Source of the DNA: Peromyscus leucopus
Taxonomy: Eukaryota; Chordata; Mammalia; Rodentia; Cricetidae
Assembly: GCF_004664715.2 (NCBI RefSeq)
Contig: NC_051073.1
Coordinates: 59,870,379-59,934,378, forward strand
Direction of reading: 5' to 3'
DNA length: 64,000 nt
Under the pieces are notes generated by a model, which saw only the letters and a list, made by a program, of their open reading frames with translations, was not told where the DNA came from and did not search any database. Shown in pieces: positions 44,969 to 55,600 of the stretch. The first letter of the stretch is position 1, and each line of letters starts with the position of its first letter. The position numbers were made by a program, and so were the translations under genes.

Positions 44969-44969
44969 T

Positions 44970-45138
44970 TGTTTGTTTTTACTTTATGTGCAAGGGTGTT
45001 TTGCCTGCATGCATGTCAGTGTATCACACGTGTATGAAGTGACCACAGAAGCCAGAAGAGTGTATTAGATTTCCTGGAACTGGAGTTATAGGTGGTTGTG
45101 AGCTGTCATACGGATGCTGGATTCAACCTCTGAAATAG
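44970..45138 (-). mobile_element. B2 SINE, inverted, 5' part lost
   Basis: GGGTGTTTTGCCTGCATGCA, TTCCTGGAACTGGAGTTATA; the terminal CTCTCCAGCCC is replaced by the following B1. Confidence 0.75.
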
Positions 45139-45325
45139 CTTTTTTTTTTTTTTTTTTTTTTTTTTCGAGACAGGGTTTCTCTGTGTAGCTTTGCGCCTTT
45201 CCTGGAACTCGCTTTGGAGACCAGGCTGGCCTCGAACTCACAGAGATCCGCCTGCCTCTGCCTCCCGAGTGCTGGGATTAAAGGCGTGCGCCACCACCGC
45301 CGGCCTTTTTTTTTTTTTTTTTTTG
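45139..45325 (-). mobile_element. B1 SINE, inverted, T-runs on both sides
   Basis: CGAGACAGGGTTTCTCTGTG to GCGCCACCACCGCCGGCC. CCTCTGAAATAGC before and TTTTGAAATAGCAATT after suggest the target duplication TGAAATAGC. Confidence 0.9.
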
Positions 45326-45461
45326 AAATAGCAATTTTTAAAACTAAGCATTCTACCATGATGCAATCCAAAGACAGACTAATTTGATAATTACAGCAGG
45401 AACATATTAAATGTCTGTTTTCTATTACTAAGACATCATGTTTCTATAAGAACAGAAACTT

Positions 45462-45615
45462 TTCAGGGTGCTGTTGGCACACACCTTCAATCCCAGCACT
45501 CGGGAGGCAAAGGCAGGCGGATCTCTGTGAGTTCGAGGTCAGCCTGGTCTACAGAGTGAGATCCAGGACAGCCACAACTGTTACATAGAGGAAGTCTCGA
45601 AGGAAAAAAAAAAAA
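45462..45615 (+). mobile_element. B1 SINE
   Basis: TCAGGGTGCTGTTGGCACAC to GAAGTCTCGAAGGAAAAA; AAGAACAGAAACTTT flanks both ends as target-site duplication. Confidence 0.88.
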
Positions 45616-45619
45616 GAAC

Positions 45620-46230
45620 AGAAACTTTGTATACATTAAAAACTGCGAGATCGATCCGTATCTCACCAAAGTCTCTCGCCTGAGCTGAGGGGTTTCAGAG
45701 CGTTCACTGGTGTCGTCTGGTGGGAAGGCCTCCTCTGGAAAGCGCATGCTCAGAACGAGGCTGCAGTGATTTCAGGAAACACACCAGCGAGCATGGCCAG
45801 AGGCGACGTGTTACCACACAACTGATTTTGAATTGATTTTTGGTCATTGTGCTTTCAGAAGTCTTTCAGTGTTACCAAACTTTTCACGAGCCTCACACTG
45901 CGCTGTGCCTCCCGTCGGACTGCAATCCACAGAGAAATGGGACCCAACCGTAAAAACGCCTAGATGTCATCCAACCCCAGCCTTCATTCACAGTGCCTTG
46001 CTGCGGGCACCTGGGGAAGTCAGGGCTGAGGCCACCAACGTCTTCCACGGCCCTTCTTTGTGCAAACATTTATGCATAAAAACCTAGGGCTTTTCTATCT
46101 TCAAAATATTTAAATCTAAGAAACAAAAATAAAAACTTTCTGAGTCCAAACTCCCATCTCCAACCACTGCCTGACACCCCATCTTTCTGTTCAGTCAACC
46201 TTCTGGAAAGATCTGGGTAGGATTGCTGTT
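45620..46230. other. Apparently unique intergenic DNA
   Basis: Slightly CpG-containing; no gene or repeat recognised. The frame at 45833-46087 has no family signal. Confidence 0.4.

Positions 46231-46234
<4 letters not shown>

Positions 46235-46308
<74 letters not shown>
46235..46308. repeat. (CT)n microsatellite
   Basis: About 37 uninterrupted CT units in the tail of an inverted B1, 870 bp before the Parp14 start codon. A polypurine-polypyrimidine tract. Confidence 0.98.
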
Positions 46309-46312
<4 letters not shown>

Positions 46313-46453
46313 CTTGAGACAGGGTTTCTTTGTATAGCTTTGGAGCCTGTCCTGGAACTCCCTCTGTAGACCAGGCTGGCCTAGAACTCACAGAGATCTG
46401 CTCTACCTCCCGAGTGCTGGGATTAAAGGCCTGTTCGCCACCACTGCCCAATC
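46309..46453 (-). mobile_element. B1 SINE, inverted
   Basis: TTGAGACAGGGTTTCTTTGT to CGCCACCACTGCCCAATC. The last repeat before the Parp14 promoter. Confidence 0.9.
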
Positions 46454-46454
46454 T

Positions 46455-46849
46455 GGCAAAACTTCTCTTTAATCATGTCTCTGAAACTTTCTTGCTCATC
46501 CTGTTGATACAGTCGGCCCACCTCACTCCCGCACTACCATGCAGCCTCTTGCTTGGCCTACTCCTGGATGAACTTTTCATATCCTTCAGCAAATCCTGCC
46601 TTCAGGGGCAGGTTAGAGCCCATCTTTTCTCCAGCCTCTCTGTTGTATGCACTACTTTGTAGACAGAGTGTTCACAGATGAGCAAACAGAATTCAGAAGC
46701 AGGAAGGCAGGTCTAACTCTGATGGTTGGTCCCCAAGTGAGCAGGGAGCATCCCGAGAGGATCATTTTGTTGCGAGCCCCTTTACTCTCGCATGCAATGT
46801 GGATTTCGGGTATACTGAAATTATCCTAGTGATGGAGGAAAGCTCTGGC
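46455..46849. other. No gene or repeat recognised upstream of promoter
   Basis: Apparently unique DNA leading into the GC-rich promoter. Confidence 0.45.
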
Positions 46850-47076
46850 TGTGGCCAGGGTGAAGTGTGGGCGGAGCCCAGCTAGGGAGCCGCTGCTATG
46901 CAAGGTGCACTGGAGGCCGGGGTCTGGGGGGGACCGCCAGCTAGGCAGGATTGACTCAGTTCTGTTGAGGACAGGAGAAGAAAGTGGGGGACTGGGTGTG
47001 TCGGGGGCCCTTGTGTGTGGGTGGTGGTGTTTGCATTATTCCAATCCGGGCACAGCTGGGTGAAGATAGAAACTTA

Positions 47077-47084
47077 GGGCGGGG
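47077..47084 (+). promoter_or_regulatory. GC box (SP1/KLF-type)
   Basis: GGGCGGGG, 95 bp before the Parp14 ATG and 6 bp before the GAS motif. It is a plausible basal promoter site in a TATA-less, GC-rich setting. Confidence 0.5.
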
Positions 47085-47090
47085 AGGAAT

Positions 47091-47099
47091 TTCCAGGAA
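47091..47099 (+). promoter_or_regulatory. GAS-type STAT motif
   Basis: TTCCAGGAA matches the STAT consensus TTC-N3-GAA exactly. N3 spacing favours STAT1, STAT3 or STAT5, while STAT6 prefers N4. It lies two bases upstream of the ISRE core. Confidence 0.6.
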
Positions 47100-47101
47100 A
47101 T

Positions 47102-47111
47102 GAAAGCGAAA
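47102..47111 (+). promoter_or_regulatory. ISRE / IRF motif
   Basis: GAAAGCGAAA matches the GAAANNGAAA core bound by IRF dimers and ISGF3, 68 bp before the ATG. It is followed by GAGAAG and preceded by another GAAAT, so the whole stretch reads as overlapping GAAA half-sites. The position fits the known interferon inducibility of PARP14. Confidence 0.7.
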
Positions 47112-47178
47112 GAGAAGTTAAAGTAAACTCTGAGCAGCTTGGGCGACCCGGCAGTCGCCGGCACCCAGGCCAGCCAGG

Positions 47179-47365
47179 ATGGCAGCGTCCCGGTCGTTCC
47201 CGCTGCTGGTTGAGGGGTCTTGGGGTCCCGACCCCCCGAAGACCTTGATCAACAAGTTGCAAATGTACTTCCAGAGCCGGAAGAAGTCGGGCGGAGGGGA
47301 GTGCGAAGTCGTCCGGCAGCCCGGGAGCCCTGGGCGCTTCCTGGTGCTCTTCTCCCCGGAGGACG
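47179..47365 (+). CDS. Parp14: Parp14 coding exon 1
   Basis: Encodes residues 1-62 plus the first base of codon 63. The ATG is in strong Kozak context. The exon ends ...GAG GAC G before the donor gtgagg at 47366 (phase 1). [13 protein letters not shown] followed by [10 protein letters not shown] resembles the first beta strand and the RNP-1-like strand of an RRM fold. The next reading-frame bases in the intron do not resemble PARP14. Intron 1 is 5673 bp (47366-53038). Confidence 0.95.
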
Positions 47366-49643
47366 GTGAGGGGCGCGAAGGCCAAGGAGGGTCGCCCCGC
47401 GCGGGGTTCGGGACCACGGGTGCCAGGCCAAGAACTCAGCTGCAGCCCCGTGGGAGGGGGAGATCCTGGGGGCAGAACCTTGGTGGCGAGCGCATCCCGG
47501 AGTAGCGGTTCCCTTTGCTCTTCCAGGCGCTTCCTGATGCTGTGAGCCTTCCCGTGCTCGCTTTCTTTCTTTCTTCCTTTCTTTCCTCCCCCCTCTTTCT
47601 TTCTTTCCTATTTTTATTATTCAGGTGGTGCAGGAAAAGAATGGAAAAACCTGAGTCCTGGGTCAGCTAGTATCGCAATCGCAGGATTCTGGGGACCGGG
47701 TGTCTTTGGGGGGCGAGCTTGAGGAGGGAAGAGCCCTGGAGTTCTTGTGCCACAACCTGGGGTCTTGTTCCTGCTTTGTCCTTCCGTCTCGGGGTGGCCT
47801 GAGGTGGCTGTGAGCTTTGAGGCCCGGTGGGGGTGGGGGATGCAGTGGGGGTTCCTTCATCGCCGGAAGGCCCCGGAACAATTGAATGTTCCCCATTTCT
47901 GTCCGCAATTGGCAAAGGAGGCCAGCCTTGCTTGCTTGCTCAGGTGGGTGAGCCAAAGCCCTAGACCTGTGGCTTCCAGAAGGCCACCCTTAGTTCCCAC
48001 CTGAGATTTTGTAGCTCAGGGTCATCCTCAGAATGCAGCAATTCCTCTTTCCTGTCTTTGGGTTTGGAGAAGCATTTGGGCCAGAGGAGACGCAAGGACG
48101 CCAGGCTATAGGCAAGGTAACGGCCCAGCAGGAGTCCAAGAAGGAACAAGGAAAGGTTTTCAGAAAGCTTGGGTAGGAGGGCACAAGAGACCTGCTGCAT
48201 GGCGCTGACCCCTTCCGGAAAGCAAGAATCATGTTGTCCTAGGTTTGATTTCACCAGGGAGTGCTGTTTTCTCATTTTCACTTTTCCTAGAGCAGTGGTT
48301 CTCAACCTTCCTCATGCTACGACCCTATAATACATGTTGTGGTGGCACCTAATCATAAAATTATTTTTGTTGTTACTTCATATCTGTAATTCTGCTACTG
48401 CTGTGAATCGTAATGTAATTATCTCAGTTTTCTGATGGCCTTAGGCGACCTCTGTGAAAGGGTGGTTCGAGCCCTCGAAGGGATCATGACCCACAGGTGG
48501 ATCAACCATAGAAGGTTCCCAGTTTGATTCTAGCTGTCCATACCCCAGTAGACAGGACCCTCATGGAGTGCGTTCTTCTCTAGAGCTGTCCTCAAGCGTT
48601 GGTCACATGTTAGGGGTACAGACTACTGCATCCAGGTCACAGGGAGGATGGGGTAACTAGACACAGCCACAGTTCTATTCCGGACACTTTAGTACAGTGA
48701 GTGTGCAGTGAGTGGGGAAGCATTTGCCACCAACTTCCTGCAGTGACCAGGACATGCTGAAGTCTGCAGAAATCTCTGTTGTTTATTGAGAACCTCAACT
48801 CACCAAAATGGAGAGAATATATAAGATATTGGCAGTGTAATGACATACACAGCGTGGGGAAATATGGTTGTGGTGATACAGTTCCAGTGCTAGCCTTCAC
48901 AGCAGACCCCTGGGCAGGTGAGGGGAAGGCTGGGCTGGGCTCACAACCCAAGCATCAAAGGCACAACTTTCTCCCTCCGGGGCTCCCAGCCCACAACCCC
49001 TCTCTTCTTCCAGATGGCTCAGGTGACCCCTCGCATTTCACTCCCAACACAGATGGCTCAAAACACATGAAAATTTATCGTTGGTGAGGGTCAGCCTTCA
49101 GGGTGACTAGATTTCCATTCACTTTCGGTTTCCTATTCGAGGCACCCTGAGCAACAAAGTCAGCTGGAATTTCCCTGCAACTGATTTGCCCTTGCAGTCC
49201 CAGGGCATCAGCATGCCTCTCCTGTAGAGGGCGCCAACCCCCCTCCCCATCACAGAAGTAGCCTGAGCACCTTTGTAGGTTAACTGTAGGATTTGTGTGC
49301 TGTTGAGCATGTATGTCTTTTTTTCCCCCCCTAGGACATGGAGTTACACTCTCAGACCCAAACTCAAATCACTGTAAACCCCATTTCAGATGTGCACGCT
49401 TTATCATACTTTCCAGTCCTAAATGGGCTCCTGTTTAGTATGTGAGGGCTTAGATATTCTTGAAGTAAGGAAACTCGTCTTCTTTAGAAAAAAAAAAAAA
49501 AAAGATTTGGCTGGGTGGTGGCAGATGCCTTTAATTCCAGCACTCAGGAGGTGGAGGCAGACGGATCTCTGTGAGTTCAAGGCCAGCCTGGTCTACAAAG
49601 CAAATGCCAGGACTGTTACACAGAGAAACTCTGTCTCTGAAAA

Positions 49644-49695
<52 letters not shown>

Positions 49696-52600
49696 TTATT
49701 TTTATTGTATGTGTGTGGGTGTTTGCCTGCATGTCTGTCTGTATACCACATGCATGCAGTGCTTGCAGAGGCCACGAGAGGGCAGCAGATCCCCTGGAAC
49801 TGGAGTTACAGATACTGTAGACCACTATGTGGTTGATGAGAACTGAATCTGGGTCCTGTAGAAGGGCAGTCAGTACTCTTAACCATGGAGTCATCTCTCC
49901 AGCCCTAGAACCCACCACCTTCTTAACTGAACACAGTTGACCTGAGACGGGCACAGGGGAGAGGCTAGACGACAGAATTTTGACTCCTCCTCCCAGATTC
50001 ACTTTCTTCTTTTTTTAAAAATAATTTACTTATTTTATTTATGTGCATTGGTGTTTTGCCTGCATGTATGTCTGTGTGAGGGTGTTAGATCCTGAAGTTA
50101 CACACAGTTGTGAGCTGCCACGTGGGTGCTGGAAATTAAACCCCAGTCCTCTGGAAGAGCAGTCAGTGCTCTTAACCATTGAGCCATTTTTTCAATCCCA
50201 CCCCTGTAGCCGGAAGTGTTCCTGTGTCCTGCCTGGTCTGCAGCCACTCAGACCCAAGTAAACACACAGAGGCTTATATTAATTAAAACTGCTCAGCCAT
50301 TAGCTCAGGCTAACTACTGACTAGCTCTTACACTTAAACAACCCATTTCTGTTAATCTATATGTTGCCACATTTTCTATGGCTTTACCTGTGTGCCATTA
50401 CATTCTGCTCCCTGGACGGAGGCTAGTGTCTACTGACTCAGCCTTCCTCTTCCCAGAATTCTCCTTGTCTGCTTATCCTGCCTATACTTCCTGCCTGGCT
50501 ACTGGCCAATCAGCGTTTTATTAAACCAGTGTACAAAAGCATTATTTCACAGCAGCCCCCCTTCACTTTCTTCTTGGGAATAACACACTGTTATTGCCAC
50601 TGTGGCCCTCTGGCAATACTTGTGTCCATACACATTGCATACAATCCAAGAAGAGGCAGTCATGTTTGGATACCTTGGATGGACTTCACCAAAGTCCAGG
50701 AAAGAAGACGAGGAATGCAACATAGAGGTGCATGACATTAGGTAACTGGCTTCCATTTAGGCCACACAGTCCTCAGTCCCCTTACCAGCCCCGTACAGCT
50801 TCTCTGGAAACTCCTGACTAGTCAGAGAGTTAGAGTCCCATGTTCCTTCTCTGATGGATTCTAAGGCCTGTATCTGGATGGACATCTAAGTGAAGTCCCA
50901 TTTGGCCTGCCCTCTTCATGACTGAGGTGGGAGAGCTAGCTTGTCTCCCTTTATGATAGGTTCTGAGCTCATCAGGCTAGCTGCCCGTCAGAGAACATTT
51001 AGCGGCAACTGTGAACAGAAGAACTCTGGTAGCTTTCTCCTTCATCTGTCTGCACCATCCTCTATGCGGGCCAGGGGCCTCCTGTACCTTTCCGGTTCTC
51101 CATGGTCTGTGCTACATGGATTTTCCTCTTTTCTCTCTGGCTGCTGCTTCTGATGCTTACAGTTTACATTTTCATAGCTCTCCATGTGATTGACAGCATT
51201 CCTTGAAAATACTAATAGCGGAACCTCTGCTCGAGAGATGTTTATTTCTTTACAGCCACTCAGCTAACTAGTGGGTGAGTTGGAAATCAAATGGCAAGTT
51301 TTTGGATTCTGTTCAGTTTTCACTGGAGTTCAGCTATCCAGTGCTCTAATTCTGTATTGTTGTTGTTGTTTTCTTCAAAATCTCTTCTATTCCATTTTTT
51401 TTCCTGCCCCCTTTACTACCAAATATGGGTTGTTTATCACTGCAGGCTGAAGTGTTAACTGAAATGGCTGGACTCCTGCTCATTCTGATAGTGGCCAACT
51501 GGGTCACCTCCCGAAAACATGGCTTTCATCATACCATGTACCTAGTTATCCTTGTAATTATAAATATTCCTACCTTAAGCGCCTACCAAGTACAGTACAA
51601 GTACTGCACTACTAAACTACATTTCCAAGTACAGTACAAGTACTGAACTACTAAACTACATTTCCTCAATACAATGCACTTACTGGCTCAAAACAATTCC
51701 CGTTAACCTCCTTAGTCAATAAGAAGACTGAGGCTTTGTAAGTAGGATTTGTTTAGCAGGATGCTAACGGTGTTCACCAGCGTTCCATTGTTGTGAGATA
51801 ATCATCTTGAAGAGAGGAAGGGTTTATCTGGGCTCAACAGTTTTTGAGGTTTTGGCCTTCTGCTTTGGGGCCAATGGCACAAGGCAGTACACTCTGTTGA
51901 GAACTCCTGGCTATGAAGTGATAAAGAAAGGAGGAAAGAGCTGGTGTCCCAGGATCAAACTCCCCCCTCCCCCCAAATCTAAGTTCCTTCCTCTAGGCCC
52001 CACTTCTTCTTCTTTTTTTTAAAAGATTTATTATTTATTATATATGCAGTATTCTGCCTGCATATATGCCTGTAGGTCAGAAGAGGGCACCAGATCTCAT
52101 TACAGATGGTTGTGAGCCAGCATGTGGTTGCTGGGAATTGAACTCAGAACCTCTGGAAGAGCAGCCAGTGCTCTTAACCTCTGAGCCATCTCTTCAGCCC
52201 CTAGGCTCCACTTCTTAAAGCTTCTAGCACCTCCCATTAGACCTGGCAACCATGTTTGTAATCTCGAGGCCCTTGGGAAACACTCCATAACTAAGCTGAC
52301 GCAACGAATATTAAAAAGTAATCCCGGCATGGCAGCGCGTGCTTTGACCCCAGCACTTGAGAGACAGAGGCAGGCAGTTCTCTGTGAGTTTGAGGCCAGC
52401 CTGGTCTACAGAGCGAGTTCTAGGCCAACCAGGGCTATATAGTAAGACCTTGTCTCAACAAAAAACAAAAACAAACAAAAGCCCACAACTACAACACCCC
52501 AGTAAGTTTAGGGGCAGGGGAATGGTTCACTGGGTAAGATAGCTGGCTGTGTAAGTGTGGGGGCCTGAGTTTGAATCTCCAGCACCTCATCAACAGTGGA

Positions 52601-55600
52601 ACATGGCTACATGTGCCCCGTGTAGAGTGCAGATCCCAAGAACTCTCTGGCCAGCAAGCCTAGGCCAAAGGGCAAGTTTCAGGTTCAATGAGATGGTTCA
52701 GAGTTTCAGGTCCAGGCCAGAGGGCAGAGAGATGCAGGGAAATACCCAGTGTCCTCCTGTGGCCTCCATGTGACCAGTGCTGCACCCTTCTCCACATGGA
52801 CTACTTGTACACAGCGTGAATAATGCACACAAAGTAAGGTGAAAGGTAAAATTCAAATCTATCTGGTCAATTTTCCTTCTTTTCAAGTGCTTGCTTCTTA
52901 GAGAAATCAGATGAGCTGCTATCTCATCATGGTGAAGTCTGTAGAAATCACGAACTAATTGTGTAAGTAAAGATTGTTTGCAATTTGGCTTATAGGTTTT
53001 TCTTTTTCTTTTCTTTCTTTTTTTTTTTTACGTTTCAGTTCGGCAGAATGTTCTGAAGAAAGAGAATCATGAGTTAGTGTGGCAAGGAAAAGGGACATTC
53101 AAGTTAACTGTCTGGTTGCCTGAAGACCCAGATGAAGCCTCCGTCTCTAAGGAGGCGGTTCCAGAAGAGGTAAGGACACCTAGGAGGGACTCAGAAGGAC
53201 ACAGAGTATTATCCCAAGGTGTGTGGGATTCTCCACGAGGAACATAGGGCGAAGATGTGCCGGGTGAGGTGGCCCACACCTTTGACCCCAGCACTCGGGA
53301 AGTCGAGGTAGGAGCTCTCTATGTGTTCAAGGCTAGCCTGATTTACATAGAGAGTCCAGACCAGCCAAGGCTACATAGTGAGGCTGCATCTCAAAAAGAA
53401 AAGGACAGGAAATGGGTAGATGAAGGCACACCTTTAATCACACTAGCTTGAGAATGGCAGCTTGGAACTTATGGAGCAGGGAAGGCAGTAACAATGGAGA
53501 AGCAGTCATTTTTTTGACACTTTTGGAAGAGTCGAGATTTTAGGGGGTGCAATAGTAATAAATTTGGGGTGTCAAAGTTTGCACCTATTTGTCCTGGCTT
53601 CTTTATAAGCAGAAGCCTGCCATTTTGTTTGCGTTGTCTTGAAAGGGCAGCAGTCCACTCTGTGTGTGCTGTTCCCGCAGTTGTGAAGAAGATTGCCAGG
53701 GACCTCTGAGTAGCAAGCACATGTACCGTGCTTATACGGTAACCACGACATAAGTGCCCAGTGAAGCAAGCCATGGGCTAAGCTGCCTTAGCTTTGGCAT
53801 GAGCTGGAGACGCTTGTGTATGTCTCATTTCATCAGTGATGGTTGTGACCAGCAGAGAAGACACGCTGTGACGTGTGGCCTCTGATCCATTCACCAACCC
53901 GTTACCCAAAAGTGTCCTTATCATTTCAATTTCAATTACCTTACATCTCCAGCCTGGCCCAAGAGGTGTTTTATTTATATATGAAATGATTTGTAGTTGC
54001 CGGGTGGTGGTGGCGCACACCTTTAATCCCAGCACTCGGAAGGCAGAGGCAGGTGGATCTCTGTAAGTTCGAGGCCAGCCTGGTCTACAAAGGGAGTTCG
54101 TGGACAGCAAGAACAATTAGTTATACAGAGAAACATTGTCTTGAAAAAACAAACAAACAAAACCAACCAACCAACCAACCAAACAAACAAAAAGAAATGA
54201 TTCCTATATTAATGCTGTCTTACTGTTTGGGTTTTAGGAATCCAAGACAAAAAAAGGCACCTCGGAACCAGGTAAGTCTCAACTAAGGCGGTCCTAGTGT
54301 TCCCCAGGCAGTTTTGTGTTTATTAAACAGGTTGCTAGGGAGACCTTTCCCTCTAGATCCACACCAGGCAGGATCTGCTCAGCTTGCAGCCGCCTGGCAT
54401 TGCATCACCTTTCCAGTCTCAGCCAGATGTGTTTGAAGCATTCCCTGAGGGAGCCCATTGAGCTCTTCAGGCTCCCATCAGAGGAACAAGACCAGTTCTC
54501 TCTGGTGCCGGGAGACGTTTGCAGCTGAGGAGAGGAGAGGAGAGGAAGACCTTGGAGTGTGATGGACACTTGTGCTTGGGTGGCCAGTAAATAGCAAGGA
54601 CAGGACACGTAATGGATGCTTGCTGTGCGCTTCTTGGGTAGTAGGGCTCTGTGAGCACCCGGTGTGTCTTAGGTGGACCCCAGCCTCCCAGCTCATCCTT
54701 CCTCATCTGCTGCAGGGAATAGCCAGCACTGGATCTGGGGGGAGGGGGTCTCCTGCTTCACTAGTGGATGGGCAGGCCATGTCTTGCCCCAGACTTAAAT
54801 AAAGGAGCAACTAAAAATACCCTTATAAAGGGTAACAAGTGAAGAACCAGGCTGAGTGAGATAAGCAAGAACAACCCCAGAGATGCAGACATCCAAATCT
54901 TAGGGGAAGGAATTCTTGCCACCCTCCTCCCCCCATCCCTCTGCCTTCTGCCTTCTCTCTGCTGGCCAGAGAGTTCTTGGGACCTGCCCATCTCTTCTCT
55001 CTACACCGGGCACTTGGAGTGATGCCAGCTGTTTATGAGGGTGCTGGAGATTCGAACTCTGGCCCTCACACTTAAACAGCAAGCTATCTTACCCACCGAG
55101 ATATTCCTCATTAACACTGTCCTAGTGTTGATCTTTAAGCTCTTCTGCTGTTGAGCGTGAGTGTGTGCACAGTTTCAGATGTCCTCTTTCAGTTGTCCAG
55201 TGAGACCAACAGTAGTTCTCCAATTCAGTGAAGATCCGATGAGCCTCAGCTCTAGGCCGTGTGCCCGCCACACCAAGATGAAGAAAGCTATGCCCTGCTT
55301 TTAGAAGCTTGGTTCTGTAACTACAGTCTAGTACTTGAGAGACATATATGAGGGACGATGCACATTCCTCAGACCAAGCAGAAAAAAGTAATAAAATTGA
55401 ATTAGTGATAACAGCAACAAAATAAAAAAAAGCTATTTTTAGTTTTTAATTCGCTAACAACAACAAAATAAAAAAAAAACCAGTGCTATTTTTAGTTTTT
55501 AATTCACTAACAACAACAAAATAAAAAAAAAACAGTGCTATTTTTAGTTTTTAATTCACTAACAACAACAAAACCACAATAGTATATTTTAGTTTTTTTT

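Larger units (their letters stand above)
46850..47178 (+). promoter_or_regulatory. Parp14: Parp14 promoter, GC-rich, TATA-less, interferon-type
   Basis: The stretch is GC- and CpG-rich compared with the surrounding DNA, and the enrichment continues through exon 1 to about 47500, like a small CpG island. No TATA box sits at a useful distance. It holds a GC box, a GAS motif and an ISRE in the 105 bp before the start codon. An ATG at 47100 opens a 9-codon frame that would be a uORF only if transcription starts upstream of it. The transcription start cannot be fixed from sequence. Confidence 0.75.

Noticed and set aside
47179..47505. 108-codon frame starting at the Parp14 ATG
   Set aside because: The last 46 codons are intron read-through past the donor at 47366; homology to PARP14 stops at the donor.
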